Source: Hymenobacter translucens
GTDB taxonomy: Bacteria; Bacteroidota; Bacteroidia; Cytophagales; Hymenobacteraceae
DNA length: 64,000 nucleotides
Direction of reading: 5' to 3'
NCBI RefSeq assembly: GCF_020685205.1
Contig: NZ_JAJERB010000009.1
Location: forward strand, 1 to 64,000
This document shows, in pieces, positions 9,400 to 18,024 of the stretch; the first letter of the stretch is position 1; the number at the start of each line of letters is the position of its first letter. A model generated the notes under the pieces. That model was not told where the DNA came from. It saw only the letters and a program-made list of their open reading frames with translations, and did not search any database. The position numbers were made by a program, and so were the translations under genes.

Positions 9400-9434
9400 A
9401 AAAAGCCCCTCCATCTACCGGAGGGGCTTTTTTT
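9400..9434. terminator. Bidirectional intrinsic terminator
   Basis: AAAAAGCCCCTCC and GGAGGGGCTTTTTTT form a strong stem between metK (+) and hpf (-). Confidence 0.9.
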
Positions 9435-9447
9435 ATGCGTCGGCGGC

Positions 9448-9747
9448 TCAGTGAGCCGTCTGCTTTTCCTTGTGGCGGGTAATCTGCCGGCGCAGGTGCT
9501 CGGCGGCGGCATCGGCAGCGGCCTCAAACGAGGCGGCATCCTCCTGGCTGAACAGGGTGGTGCCGGGTACAAACAGCTTTATTTCAACCGTCTTGTTGGC
9601 GTTACCGTCGTTGTTGTTGAGTTTCATAATCACTTCTCCCTCCGTTACTCGGTCGTAGAACGTCTCGAGCTTGTCGAGGCGCTTCTGCACAAAGTCAAGC
9701 AGTTTCTGGTCGGCGTCGAAGTGCACCGAATGCATCCTTACTTTCAT
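9448..9747 (-). CDS. hpf: Ribosome hibernation-promoting factor (HPF/RaiA family, short form)
   Basis: 99 residues with the beta-alpha-beta-beta-beta-alpha HPF fold: MKVRMHSVHFDADQKLLDFVQKRL, a central acidic/Asn-rich turn, and the C-terminal helix DAAAEHLRRQITRHK. Such proteins bind the 30S decoding centre in slow growth and prevent translation. It lacks the C-terminal dimerisation domain of long HPFs. It lies 35 nt downstream of the xerC-like gene on the same strand, so they are probably co-transcribed. Confidence 0.88.
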   Translation of the reverse strand: MKVRMHSVHFDADQKLLDFVQKRLDKLETFYDRVTEGEVIMKLNNNDGNANKTVEIKLFVPGTTLFSQEDAASFEAAADAAAEHLRRQITRHKEKQTAH

Positions 9748-9782
9748 CGGTAATAGGGTTTGGGGTAAGAGAAAGGAACAAA

Positions 9783-10670
9783 TCAGGCCTTGGGGTGGGC
9801 CTTTTCAAACACGGCCTTGAGCTTGTCAATCGACAGGTGAGTGTAAACCTGGGTAGCAGCCAGATTGGCGTGCCCCAGCAGTTCCTTAATAGCGTTCAGG
9901 TCCGCTCCTTTGCCCAGCAGGTGGGTGGCAAAGGAGTGGCGCAGAACGTGGGGGTGCTGCTGCGACGAAGCCGTGGTAATCTGGCTCAGGTAGTGCTTCA
10001 CGGTGCGGTAGACAAACTTTTCGTAGAGCGGTTCGAGCTTATCCGTAACGAACAGCGGCCCGGGGGCGTTGCCGGCGCCGCCAAATTCAGCCTGCTTGCG
10101 CGCTATATAGCGTTCCAGCACCAGCAGCAGGGTTGGGTTCAGCGGCACAAGGCGCTGCTTGTTGCCCTTGCCGGTTACCCGCACCGTGCGGGCAGGCAAG
10201 CTCAGGTCCTCGTGCCGGATGCCGATCAGCTCCGAGAGACGGATGCCGGTGCCGTACAGCATTTCCAGGAGCAGCTGGTCGCGCAGGCCGGCAAACGAGT
10301 CGTCGAAGGCAAAGGAGTTGAGCAGGCCGTTCAAGGATTCCTCGGGCACGAAGTCGGGAAGCTTCTTGGCCATCTTCGGAGCCTTGATGCGCAGCATCGG
10401 GTTGCGGGCAATGACGCCGGTGCGCAGCAGGAACTTGTAGTAGGAGCGCAGGCAGGCAATCTTCCGGTTGACGGTGCGCGGGTCCAGCTCCTGCTGCATC
10501 AGCTCCACCACCCAGGAGCGGATCAGGGGGTGGTCGGCCTGGGCCGGTTCGGGCAGCTCGTAGGCGGCCAGCAGATACGCTGCAAACTGCCGCAGGTCGG
10601 TCCGGTACGACAGCACCGTGTGGGGACTAAACCGCCGCTCGTACTGCAGATAATCAAAAAACAATTCCAT
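9783..10670 (-). CDS. XerC/XerD-type tyrosine recombinase
   Basis: 295 residues, the usual Xer length. The N-terminal SAM-like core-binding domain (~1-85) is followed by the catalytic domain. All catalytic residues can be placed: Arg144 (GTGIRLSEL), Lys168 (TGKGNKQR), His241 and Arg244 (HVLRH), His267 (LGHANL) and nucleophile Tyr276 (TQVYTH). Xer recombinases resolve chromosome dimers at dif. The chromosomal context with hpf and rpsU and no phage or integron genes supports a housekeeping role. I could not decide between XerC and XerD. Confidence 0.88.
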   Translation of the reverse strand: MELFFDYLQYERRFSPHTVLSYRTDLRQFAAYLLAAYELPEPAQADHPLIRSWVVELMQQELDPRTVNRKIACLRSYYKFLLRTGVIARNPMLRIKAPKMAKKLPDFVPEESLNGLLNSFAFDDSFAGLRDQLLLEMLYGTGIRLSELIGIRHEDLSLPARTVRVTGKGNKQRLVPLNPTLLLVLERYIARKQAEFGGAGNAPGPLFVTDKLEPLYEKFVYRTVKHYLSQITTASSQQHPHVLRHSFATHLLGKGADLNAIKELLGHANLAATQVYTHLSIDKLKAVFEKAHPKA

Positions 10671-10806
10671 ACCTCGGGGCCGCCCGATACCGGGGGCGGG
10701 CTACCAAAGTATGGAATTAAACGGAAAAACAAGCACGCGAAAAAACCGGCTGACCCACTTCGGAAAGCGGCTCAGCCGGTTAGAATCGGCAACTGGAAAC
10801 CGGGAA

Positions 10807-11001
10807 CTAGTAGTTCTCGGTGGCGTACATCGTCTGCTTGTACACGGCCTTCTCGCGCTGCTTGCGCTTGGTGATGGAAGGCTTCTGGAAGAACGTGCGG
10901 CGACGCAGCTCCTTCAGAACGCCGGTGCGCTCAAACTTCTTCTTAAAACGCTTCAGGGCACGGTCAACCGACTCGTTATCCTTAATCTGGACGATGATCA
11001 T
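10807..11001 (-). CDS. rpsU: 30S ribosomal protein S21
   Basis: 64 residues starting MIIVQIKDNESVDRALKRF and rich in Lys/Arg, with the typical RRRTFFQKPS segment. The frame continues upstream, but that part overlaps the acyl-CoA dehydrogenase gene and lies before a clear promoter, so the short S21 form is correct. It is a small-subunit protein near the 3' end of 16S rRNA. The order rpsU, xerC-like, hpf on one strand is seen in other Bacteroidota as far as I recall. Confidence 0.95.
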   Translation of the reverse strand: MIIVQIKDNESVDRALKRFKKKFERTGVLKELRRRTFFQKPSITKRKQREKAVYKQTMYATENY

Positions 11002-11040
11002 ATGTGCAGTTGGGTTGAAAACAATCGAATTAAAGGGCTG

Positions 11041-11071
11041 CAAAGGTAACAGGCTCTTTCTTACCGCGCAA
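11041..11071 (-). promoter_or_regulatory. rpsU promoter
   Basis: On the minus strand, TTG (11071-11069), a 20-nt spacer, then TACCTTTG (11048-11041), 40 nt before the S21 ATG. It matches the Bacteroidota consensus well. Confidence 0.7.
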
Positions 11072-11090
11072 GCCCCGACGGGGTTCAAAT

Positions 11091-12230
11091 TTATTTCAGC
11101 AGGGCGCGGGCAATTACCAGCTTCTGAATTTCGGAGGTGCCTTCGCCGATGGTGCACAGCTTGGAGTCGCGGTAGTACTTCTCGGCGGGGTAGTCCTTGG
11201 TATAGCCGTAGCCCCCGAAGATCTGCACGCCCTCGTTGGCAGCGCGTACGCACACTTCCGAAGCGTAGTACTTGGCAATGGCCGACTCGCGGTTCACGTT
11301 CAGGCCCCGGTCCTTCATGTCGGCGGCGCGGTAAGTAAGCAGCGAAGCCGCCTCAATCTCGGTCGCCATGTCAGCCAGCTTAAAGGAGATGCCCTGGAAA
11401 CTCGAAATCGGCTGATTGAACTGATGACGCTCCTTGGAGTACTGCAGGGCGGCCTCGAAGGCGCCCTGGGCAATGCCCAGGCTGAGCGCGGCAATGGAAA
11501 TCCGGCCGCCGTCCAGCACCTTCATCGACTGAATGAATCCTTCGCCTACTTTCCCCAGGATGTTGGCCTTGGGTACGCGGCAGTCGGTGAAGATCAGCTC
11601 GGTAGTTTCGGAGGCGCGCATGCCCAGCTTGTCTTCCTTGCGGCCGTGGGTGAAACCTTCGGTGGGCTTCTCAATCACGAAGGCCGTCATGCCGTGGGAG
11701 TCGCCGACTTCGCCGGTGCGGGCAATTACGACGGCAATGCTGCTGCTCTTGCCGTGGGTGATAAAGTTCTTGGCGCCGTTGAGTACATAGTAGTCGCCAT
11801 CCTCGACGGCCACGGTGCGCATGTTGCCGGCGTCGGAGCCGGTGTTGGGCTCGGTCAGGCCCCAGGCCCCGATCCACTCGGCCGAAGCCAGCTTGGGCAG
11901 CCACTTGCGCTTCTGCTCCTCGGAGCCGAACTGCAGGATGTGGCCGGTGCAAAGCGAGTTGTGGGCCGCCATGCTCAGGCCGATGCTGCCGTCAATCTTC
12001 GACAGCTCGGCAATGGCCGTCACGTACTCCACGTAGCCGAACCCGGCGCCGCCGTACTCCTGGGGAACCAGTACACCCATCAGGCCCAGCTCGCCCAGCT
12101 TTTTGAATACCTCGATGGGAAATTCCTGGCTTTCGTCCCACTTCATCATATCGGGCTTGATATGCGTGGCGCCGAAGTCGCGCACCATCTGGGCAATCAT
12201 TGTCTGGTTTTCAGTTGCGACCAGTTCCAT
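11091..12230 (-). CDS. Acyl-CoA dehydrogenase
   Basis: 379 residues with the three-part ACAD architecture: N-terminal helices, middle beta-domain ([19 protein letters not shown]) and C-terminal helices (QLSSFQGI-like and [17 protein letters not shown]). The catalytic base aligns to Glu363 in GEGTSEIQK, as in short- and medium-chain enzymes. It forms the trans-2 double bond in beta-oxidation of acyl-CoA with FAD, passing electrons to ETF. The chain length or branched-chain preference is not decidable by eye. No other fatty-acid gene is adjacent. Confidence 0.92.
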   Translation of the reverse strand: MELVATENQTMIAQMVRDFGATHIKPDMMKWDESQEFPIEVFKKLGELGLMGVLVPQEYGGAGFGYVEYVTAIAELSKIDGSIGLSMAAHNSLCTGHILQFGSEEQKRKWLPKLASAEWIGAWGLTEPNTGSDAGNMRTVAVEDGDYYVLNGAKNFITHGKSSSIAVVIARTGEVGDSHGMTAFVIEKPTEGFTHGRKEDKLGMRASETTELIFTDCRVPKANILGKVGEGFIQSMKVLDGGRISIAALSLGIAQGAFEAALQYSKERHQFNQPISSFQGISFKLADMATEIEAASLLTYRAADMKDRGLNVNRESAIAKYYASEVCVRAANEGVQIFGGYGYTKDYPAEKYYRDSKLCTIGEGTSEIQKLVIARALLK

Positions 12231-12352
12231 AGGAAAAAGAGTTTGGGTGGGAAGAGTTTGGGAACGGCCGGGGAGGGCCGGTTTTGGGAAGGCGAAAGTA
12301 CGCTTTTACCCGCACAATCGACCGGCCGGGGAGGCTGCCGGAGTCGCCAATT

Positions 12353-12382
12353 TTGAAAGGGCGTGCCAATTCGGTTACTTTG
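12353..12382 (+). promoter_or_regulatory. Probable promoter of the exopolysaccharide cluster
   Basis: TTG at 12353-12355 (within TTTTG), a 19-nt spacer, then TTACTTTG at 12375-12382, one base off TAnnTTTG. It ends 84 nt before the Wza-like ATG. Confidence 0.55.
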
Positions 12383-12466
12383 AAGGTTTTTTAGGAAGAA
12401 ATCCAGCTTCGCAGCCGGATATTCCTGCCTGGTATCGTCTCTGACTCTCCGGCTTACCCAGCCTGC

Positions 12467-13414
12467 ATGCAACAACCCACCCTCCGCCGTTTGTTTCGCC
12501 TATGGTTGATAGGCATTCCTTTTTCACTGCTGTTCTTCTCCTGCGCAGGCTCCCGGGCCTACCGCCAGAACATCATGTTCCGGACGCCTACCGGTGAAGG
12601 ACTCGACACCATGAAGCTGCGTAAGGCCGTGAACCGGTCGGCCCGCAACTACATCATCCAGCCCAACGACTACCTCGAAGTGCGGGTGTACACCAACAAA
12701 GGAGAGCGAATTCTCGACCCGAACGGGGAGCTGCAGTTTGGCAACCCCGGCGGCATGGGCTCGACCGGCACCAGCCGCGGCGCGGCCGGCCAGAACATTG
12801 GCGTGCGGACCGGCGGGGGCGGTACCCGGCAGACCGGACAGGGCGCCGGCGGGCAGCCTTCGGGCGGCAGCGAATTTCTGGTGCAGTCCGACGGAGTGGT
12901 GAACCTGCCCATGGTGAATCGGGTTCAGGTGACGGGACTTACGCTGCTGGAAGCAGATAGCCTGTTGAAAACCAAGTATGACGTCTTCTATAAGGATTCG
13001 TACGTGGCCACCCGGGTCACCAACAACCGCATCTTCGTGCTGGGAACCCCCGGCGGGCAGATCATTCCGATGTACAACGACAACATGAACCTGCTGGAAG
13101 TGCTGGCAGCGGCTGGTGGAATCGACGGCGGCGGGCAGCTTGGCGGCGGGGGCGGCGGCACGAGCCGGGGCCGGGCCTACAACATCCGCCTTATCCGGGG
13201 CGACCTGAAAAACCCGCAGGTGCAGGTTATTGACCTGACGACCATCGAAGGCATGCGCCGGGCCAACCTCCAAGTGGAGCCCAACGACGTAGTATACATC
13301 GAGCCGCTGCGCCGTCCGTTTTTCGAGGCCCTGCAGGACGTAAGCGCCGTATTTGGTTTAGTCGGGGGCGTCGCCAGTCTGGTGACGACCTTCTACCTGA
13401 TCACCAGACTTTAA
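12467..13414 (+). CDS. Wza-like polysaccharide export lipoprotein (Poly_export/SLBB)
   Basis: 315 residues. A lipoprotein signal ends at FFSC with Cys26 as lipidation site. The Poly_export domain begins at NYIIQPNDYLEVRVYTNKG and an SLBB-type segment follows (IFVLGTPGGQIIPMYNDNMNLLEVLAAAGG). A Gly-rich insert lies at ~85-140. The C-terminus has a hydrophobic helix (FGLVGGVASLVTTFYLI) that could cross the outer membrane as in Wza. Proteins of this group form the outer-membrane channel for capsule or exopolysaccharide. It is followed by the Wzc-like kinase and CpsB-type phosphatase genes in the same direction. Confidence 0.88.
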   Translation: MQQPTLRRLFRLWLIGIPFSLLFFSCAGSRAYRQNIMFRTPTGEGLDTMKLRKAVNRSARNYIIQPNDYLEVRVYTNKGERILDPNGELQFGNPGGMGSTGTSRGAAGQNIGVRTGGGGTRQTGQGAGGQPSGGSEFLVQSDGVVNLPMVNRVQVTGLTLLEADSLLKTKYDVFYKDSYVATRVTNNRIFVLGTPGGQIIPMYNDNMNLLEVLAAAGGIDGGGQLGGGGGGTSRGRAYNIRLIRGDLKNPQVQVIDLTTIEGMRRANLQVEPNDVVYIEPLRRPFFEALQDVSAVFGLVGGVASLVTTFYLITRL

Positions 13415-13497
13415 TTTTTACTTAAACACTTACGTAAGTAGTGGTATGATTCGGGCCGTAAGGCCCGGACGCGTATACATCACTTCGGACCGACGGA

Positions 13498-15966
13498 ATG
13501 GCAGTAAACGAAAATGCTGAGCTTGAAGAGCTGATTCGAACCGGAGGCGGAGAAGCCGAAGACGAAGACGAGGGCGGGGGACTAGACATGGCCACCCTGC
13601 TCATGGTGGCCCGCCGAAGCCTGCTCTGGATTATATTGCTGGTGATCCTGGGGCTAACCTGCTCCTGGCTTTTTCTGCGCTATACTAAGCCCGTGTACCG
13701 GTCGTCGTCGACACTCAAGATCGATGAGAAGACCGAGGCCGGAGAGCTGGGTCTGGCCGGTGCAATGGGCAAACAGATCGAAACCCAGCAGAACCTGAAC
13801 AAGCTGTCGGGTGAGGTAGAGCTCATCAAGTCCAACATCATCTACGAGCGGCTCAAGCAAAACCTGGCGCTCGACGTGAACTACTACGCCGAGGGCACGG
13901 TGCTGGAAACCGAGCTGTATGGGGTTTCCCCGTTTCGGGTCGAATACAACATCACGGATCCGCACCTCTACAACACCAAATTCAACCTGCGCTTTATCGG
14001 ACCCGACCGGATCCGGCTGTCTTATCTGCTGAACGGGCAGGAGCAGAGTGGCGAGTACACGCTCGGCCAGCCCATCGTGCGACCGGGAGTTACGCTGAAG
14101 GTACTGGCCAACCCGGGGCTCAACGACGAAGCCCGGGACAAGAACTATCACTTCATCATCAATGACAGCGGATCGCTGAGTGCGTATTTCGACCGCAACC
14201 TGAGCGTGGAGATTGTAAATCCGGATGCTAACACCATCCAGATTTCGTTTACCGACTTCAACCAGGCCAAGGCCCAGGCCATCGTCAACAAGATTGACAC
14301 GGTGTACCTGGAGCAGAAGCTGGCCAAAAAGCAGGAAGCCACGGCCCAGACCCTACGCTTTCTGAAAGAGCAGCTCACCGAAAACCAGCGCAACCTACAG
14401 ACGGCTGAAGAAAACCTGCAGTCCTTTGTGCAGCGCACCGGAACCTACGACGTGAAGGCCGACGTGGCTGCCATTACGGGCAAGCTGGCCGATCAGGAAA
14501 AGGAGCGACTGGAGCTGCTGCAGCGGGCCGAGGTCCTCAACGAAGTAGCCCGGCTGGTCAAGCAGGACCGCATCACGCGCAGCGAAGACGCCTCGGTGGA
14601 GCAAAGCATTCCGGGCCTGGCGGGCCTCGAAGACCCCCAGCTGACCCAGCAGATTACCGAGCTCAACAACCAACAGTGGAACCTGCGTCGCCTGCTGCGT
14701 TCCTATAACGAAACCACGGAAGCCGTCAAGCAGGTCAAGACGGCCCTGGCGTACTCCAAAGCCAATATTCAGCGCCTGCTGGAGCAGGACCGCAAGCTGC
14801 TGCAGCAGGAAATCGACCTGCTCAACCAGCAGCGCAGCCGCTTTAATTCCGAGCTGCAGCGCCTGCCGGAAAAGGAAACCGAGCTGGCCCGCCTGAAGCG
14901 CCCGTTTGAGCTCTACGAGAAGTCCTACCTGATGCTGATGGACAAGCAGGTAGAGTACAACATCGCCATGGCCGGCACCACGCCCGACTTCCAGATTCTG
15001 TCGCCGGCCAGTGCGCCGGGTTCCCCCATCTATCCGGTACGAACGATGGTGTACGCCATTGGTCTGGCCGCCGGTATCGTGCTGGGTCTGGGCCTGGTGG
15101 CCGTGCGCTACCTGATGCACAACACCGTCTCGAACGTGCGGGAGCTGGAGCGCACCACCGGTGCCTCGGTGCTGGGCGTGGTGCCCACCTACGACAAGGA
15201 GAAGATGTCGGTGTCGAAGCTGGTTGTGGACACGAGCCCCAAATCAGCTATTTCCGAGTCGATCCGCTCCATCCGAACCAACCTGGACTTTATCAGCTCG
15301 TCCAAGAAGAAGCGGATGATTTCCATTACGTCCACGATTTCCGGGGAAGGCAAAACCTTCGTGACGGTCAACCTGGGCGGTATCATTGCCTTGTCGGAGC
15401 AGCGGGTGGTCATCCTGGACCTTGATATGCGCAAGCCCAAGGTAAACCTGGCATTCGGGGCCGAGAACGTGAAAGGCATCAGCACCATCCTGATTGAGAA
15501 GCACACCGTGCAGGAGTGCATTCAGCATACCTCCATCCCGACGCTTGACTTTATCTCGGCCGGGCCTACCCCGCCCAACCCTTCGGAGCTGATCTTGAGC
15601 GCCCGGTTCGACGAGATGCTGACCGAGCTGCACAAGACGTACGATGTAATTCTGATTGACACGCCCCCGGTTGGTCTGGTGACGGACGGTATCCTGATCA
15701 TGCGCAAGGCCGACATTCCGATTTATATCGTGCGGGCCGGCTATTCGAAAAAGACCTTCCTGAAAAATATCAACAAGCTGATGCGGACCCACAACTTCAC
15801 CCGCCTGTCGACCATCCTGAACGATGCGCAGTCGTCGGGGCTGTACGGCTACGGGTATGGCTACGGGTATGGCTACGGCTACGGCTACGGCCAGGGCTAC
15901 GGATACTACGAAGACACCCAGCCGACGACGGGGCTGTTCACGCGTCTGCGCAAGCGGTTCTCCTAA
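13498..15966 (+). CDS. Wzc-like polysaccharide co-polymerase / tyrosine autokinase
   Basis: 822 residues. Wzz-type domain with TM1 at ~39-60, a long coiled-coil periplasmic part (~260-500) and TM2 at ~517-540. The cytoplasmic BY-kinase domain has Walker A SGEGKT (Lys619), Walker A' LDLDMRKPK (Asp641, Asp643) and Walker B LIDTPP (Asp721). The C-terminus is a Tyr-Gly run (~783-805, alternating YG) that serves as autophosphorylation cluster. BY-kinases control polysaccharide chain length and export through cycles of phosphorylation. The next gene encodes the matching phosphatase type, so writer and eraser are adjacent. Confidence 0.93.
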   Translation: MAVNENAELEELIRTGGGEAEDEDEGGGLDMATLLMVARRSLLWIILLVILGLTCSWLFLRYTKPVYRSSSTLKIDEKTEAGELGLAGAMGKQIETQQNLNKLSGEVELIKSNIIYERLKQNLALDVNYYAEGTVLETELYGVSPFRVEYNITDPHLYNTKFNLRFIGPDRIRLSYLLNGQEQSGEYTLGQPIVRPGVTLKVLANPGLNDEARDKNYHFIINDSGSLSAYFDRNLSVEIVNPDANTIQISFTDFNQAKAQAIVNKIDTVYLEQKLAKKQEATAQTLRFLKEQLTENQRNLQTAEENLQSFVQRTGTYDVKADVAAITGKLADQEKERLELLQRAEVLNEVARLVKQDRITRSEDASVEQSIPGLAGLEDPQLTQQITELNNQQWNLRRLLRSYNETTEAVKQVKTALAYSKANIQRLLEQDRKLLQQEIDLLNQQRSRFNSELQRLPEKETELARLKRPFELYEKSYLMLMDKQVEYNIAMAGTTPDFQILSPASAPGSPIYPVRTMVYAIGLAAGIVLGLGLVAVRYLMHNTVSNVRELERTTGASVLGVVPTYDKEKMSVSKLVVDTSPKSAISESIRSIRTNLDFISSSKKKRMISITSTISGEGKTFVTVNLGGIIALSEQRVVILDLDMRKPKVNLAFGAENVKGISTILIEKHTVQECIQHTSIPTLDFISAGPTPPNPSELILSARFDEMLTELHKTYDVILIDTPPVGLVTDGILIMRKADIPIYIVRAGYSKKTFLKNINKLMRTHNFTRLSTILNDAQSSGLYGYGYGYGYGYGYGYGQGYGYYEDTQPTTGLFTRLRKRFS

Positions 15967-15999
15967 GCTTTCGGGTCGTCCACCTATTTTCCGCTGCTC

Positions 16000-16770
16000 A
16001 TGGCCTCGTTCCTGCAAAAGCTGTTTGGCCGAGGGTCTGGTTCCGGCAACGAGGAGCTGGCCCAGCTCTCCAGCCTGGGTGCCGATATGCACTCCCACCT
16101 GCTGCCCGGCCTCGACGACGGAGCCGAAACCGTGGAGCATTCCATTGAGCTGCTGCGGGAGCTGCGCGACCTGGGGTTCCGAAAGCTGGTGATGACGCCG
16201 CACGTGATGGGCGACTTCTACAAAAACACGCCGGAAGGCATCCGGGAGGCCCTGGCCCGCATGCAGACGGCGGCCGAGGAAGCGGGTATCACGGATATGG
16301 TGCTGGAGTGCGCCGCCGAGTACTACCTCGACGAGTGGTTTGCCGGTAAGCTGGAGGCTGCCGAGCCCCTGCTCAGCTTTGGGGGCGACCAGCGCTATGT
16401 GCTGTTTGAGACGTCCTACATGAACGAGCCGTTCAACTTCGCCGACACGGTTTTTCAGCTTAAGGCCAAAGGGTACCGGCCGGTGCTGGCCCACCCCGAG
16501 CGGTATACCTACCTGTACGGCCGCTTCGACGAGCTAAAGAAAATCCGGCAAAGCGGCGTGCTGCTGCAGGTTAACCTGAATTCCCTGTCGGGCTACTACT
16601 CGCCCGCTGCCCGCCACGTGGCCGAGAAGCTCATTGATGCCGGAATGGTCGACATGGTAGGGACCGATACGCACCACCGGCGCCACACCCACACGCTGCG
16701 CACCAAGGTGCTGCCCGCCGGCTACCTGAAAAAGCTTCTCGCCCTGCCGCTGCTGAATAGCTCTCTATAG
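16000..16770 (+). CDS. CpsB/CapC-type tyrosine-protein phosphatase (PHP fold)
   Basis: 256 residues of the PHP-like family. Metal-binding motifs are visible: DMHSHLLPGLDDGAET near residues 29-43, MTPHVMGDFY, AHPERYTY and GTDTHHRR near the C-terminus. CpsB-type enzymes are manganese-dependent and dephosphorylate tyrosines in the tail of the partner BY-kinase. It starts 33 nt after the kinase gene, so it is almost certainly co-transcribed. Its TAG stop is the first base triplet of an inverted-repeat element. Confidence 0.9.
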   Translation: MASFLQKLFGRGSGSGNEELAQLSSLGADMHSHLLPGLDDGAETVEHSIELLRELRDLGFRKLVMTPHVMGDFYKNTPEGIREALARMQTAAEEAGITDMVLECAAEYYLDEWFAGKLEAAEPLLSFGGDQRYVLFETSYMNEPFNFADTVFQLKAKGYRPVLAHPERYTYLYGRFDELKKIRQSGVLLQVNLNSLSGYYSPAARHVAEKLIDAGMVDMVGTDTHHRRHTHTLRTKVLPAGYLKKLLALPLLNSSL

Positions 16771-16917
16771 GTCTTAGGAGCTTAGGTCTTGGATCATACG
16801 CGCGGACCTTCCCGGAAAGCCTGATGCCATGTGTCCGCTACGAGCCCCCGACCACTGTACTCCACTACTTGTTACCGAACGGACATTACACCCCAAAGCC
16901 TAAGTCCCTAAGCCCTA
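16768..16917 (+). repeat. Stop-codon-anchored inverted-repeat element A
   Basis: The left arm (16770-16792, words CTTAGGAGCTTAGG) begins at the phosphatase TAG. The right arm (16893-16917, words CCTAAGTCCCTAAGCCC) is its imperfect reverse complement, about 18 of 23 positions by eye. The ~100-bp interior shows no gene. It resembles elements B (19426-19641) and C (25989-26111). Confidence 0.6.
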
Positions 16918-16921
16918 CTAC

Positions 16922-17941
16922 ATGATTTTCGTTACCGGCGGCAGCGGCCTGATTGGCAGTTTTCTGATTCCGGCCCTGGTAGGGCAGGGGTTGGCCGTGC
17001 GCGCGCTGTACCGGAAAACCATTCCCCCGATTGAGGCGGCCGGCCAGGTGGAGTGGCTGGAAGGCGACCTGCGTGACCCCGGGCTGATGCGGGAGGCGCT
17101 GCAGGATGTAACCCACGTATTTCATTGCGCCGGTATCGTGTCCTACGCCCCGCAGGACGCGGAGCTGCTGCAGCAGGTGAATGTGGAAGGCACCGGCACG
17201 CTCGTGGACGCCTGCCTCGAGCGGCCCGGCATCCGGCTCTGCCACGTGTCGTCGGTGGCGGCGCTGGGGGGCGGGGCGTCCCGGGCCGAGGGCGAGGCCG
17301 CCCGGCCCGTGATGCTCGACGAAAACGCGAAGTGGGACCTGGGCGCCGAGCACGCCGCCTATGCCACCTCCAAGTACCTGGGCGAGCTGGAAGTATGGCG
17401 GGGCGTGTCGGAAGGGCTGCAGGCCGTCATCGTAAACCCCTCGGTGGTGCTGGGCCCGGCCGACTGGCAGCGCAGCAGCACCCGCCTGTTTCGGTATGCC
17501 TACGACGAGCATACGTTTTACACGCCGGGCAGCATCAACTTCGTGGACGTGCGCGACGTGGTGGCCTTTATGCTGCACCTGGCCCTGAAAACCGACATTT
17601 CCGCCGAGCGGTACGTGCTGAGCGCCGAGCCGGTGCCCTTGTACCAGTTTCTGAAGGAAGCCGCCACCTGCTTTGGCAAGAAGCCGCCCACCACCGTCGT
17701 GCCCGACTGGGCCGCGGAAATTATCTGGCGCCTTGAGCACGCCCGCTCGGTGCTGACCGGGGCCCGACCCCTCATCACCAAGGACACGGCCCGCGCTGGC
17801 CGCAATGACCTGATTTACCGGACCGATAAAGTGCGGGCCGCCACCGGACTCACGTTCCGGCCCCTGGCCGAAACCATCCGATGGTGCTGCGCCGGGCTTT
17901 TGGCGAACGAGTCCAGGCAAAGCACGGTTATTGTATCTTAA
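16922..17941 (+). CDS. NAD(P)-dependent epimerase/dehydratase (extended SDR)
   Basis: 339 residues. The Rossmann glycine motif VTGGSGLIGSFL is at the N-terminus, then GDLRDPGLMREAL, HCAGIVSYAP, and the active-site Tyr-x-x-x-Lys as YATSKYLGE. The C-terminal part resembles 3-beta-hydroxysteroid dehydrogenase or dihydroflavonol-reductase-like members rather than a classical sugar epimerase. The substrate is unknown. It starts 5 nt after element A, so a transcript from the exopolysaccharide genes could continue into it. Confidence 0.85.
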   Translation: MIFVTGGSGLIGSFLIPALVGQGLAVRALYRKTIPPIEAAGQVEWLEGDLRDPGLMREALQDVTHVFHCAGIVSYAPQDAELLQQVNVEGTGTLVDACLERPGIRLCHVSSVAALGGGASRAEGEAARPVMLDENAKWDLGAEHAAYATSKYLGELEVWRGVSEGLQAVIVNPSVVLGPADWQRSSTRLFRYAYDEHTFYTPGSINFVDVRDVVAFMLHLALKTDISAERYVLSAEPVPLYQFLKEAATCFGKKPPTTVVPDWAAEIIWRLEHARSVLTGARPLITKDTARAGRNDLIYRTDKVRAATGLTFRPLAETIRWCCAGLLANESRQSTVIVS

Positions 17942-18024
17942 GCTTTTCGTCGCCGAAAGGCGACACCCCGATTGAAGATTGCGAAGACCTGCCTTTTTGG
18001 CTGCTTTTCGCTGGTTGTAGCAGA

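Noticed and set aside
9783-10670. Phage or integron integrase
   Set aside because: Housekeeping context, standard Xer length and no phage genes or attachment sites nearby.
15841-15905. Tandem repeat as CRISPR or minisatellite element
   Set aside because: It is coding (Tyr-Gly tail of the kinase), with 6-nt periodicity and no spacers.
17881-18024. Longer start for the TPR protein
   Set aside because: It overlaps the epimerase gene by 61 nt and the extra residues show no TPR or signal.
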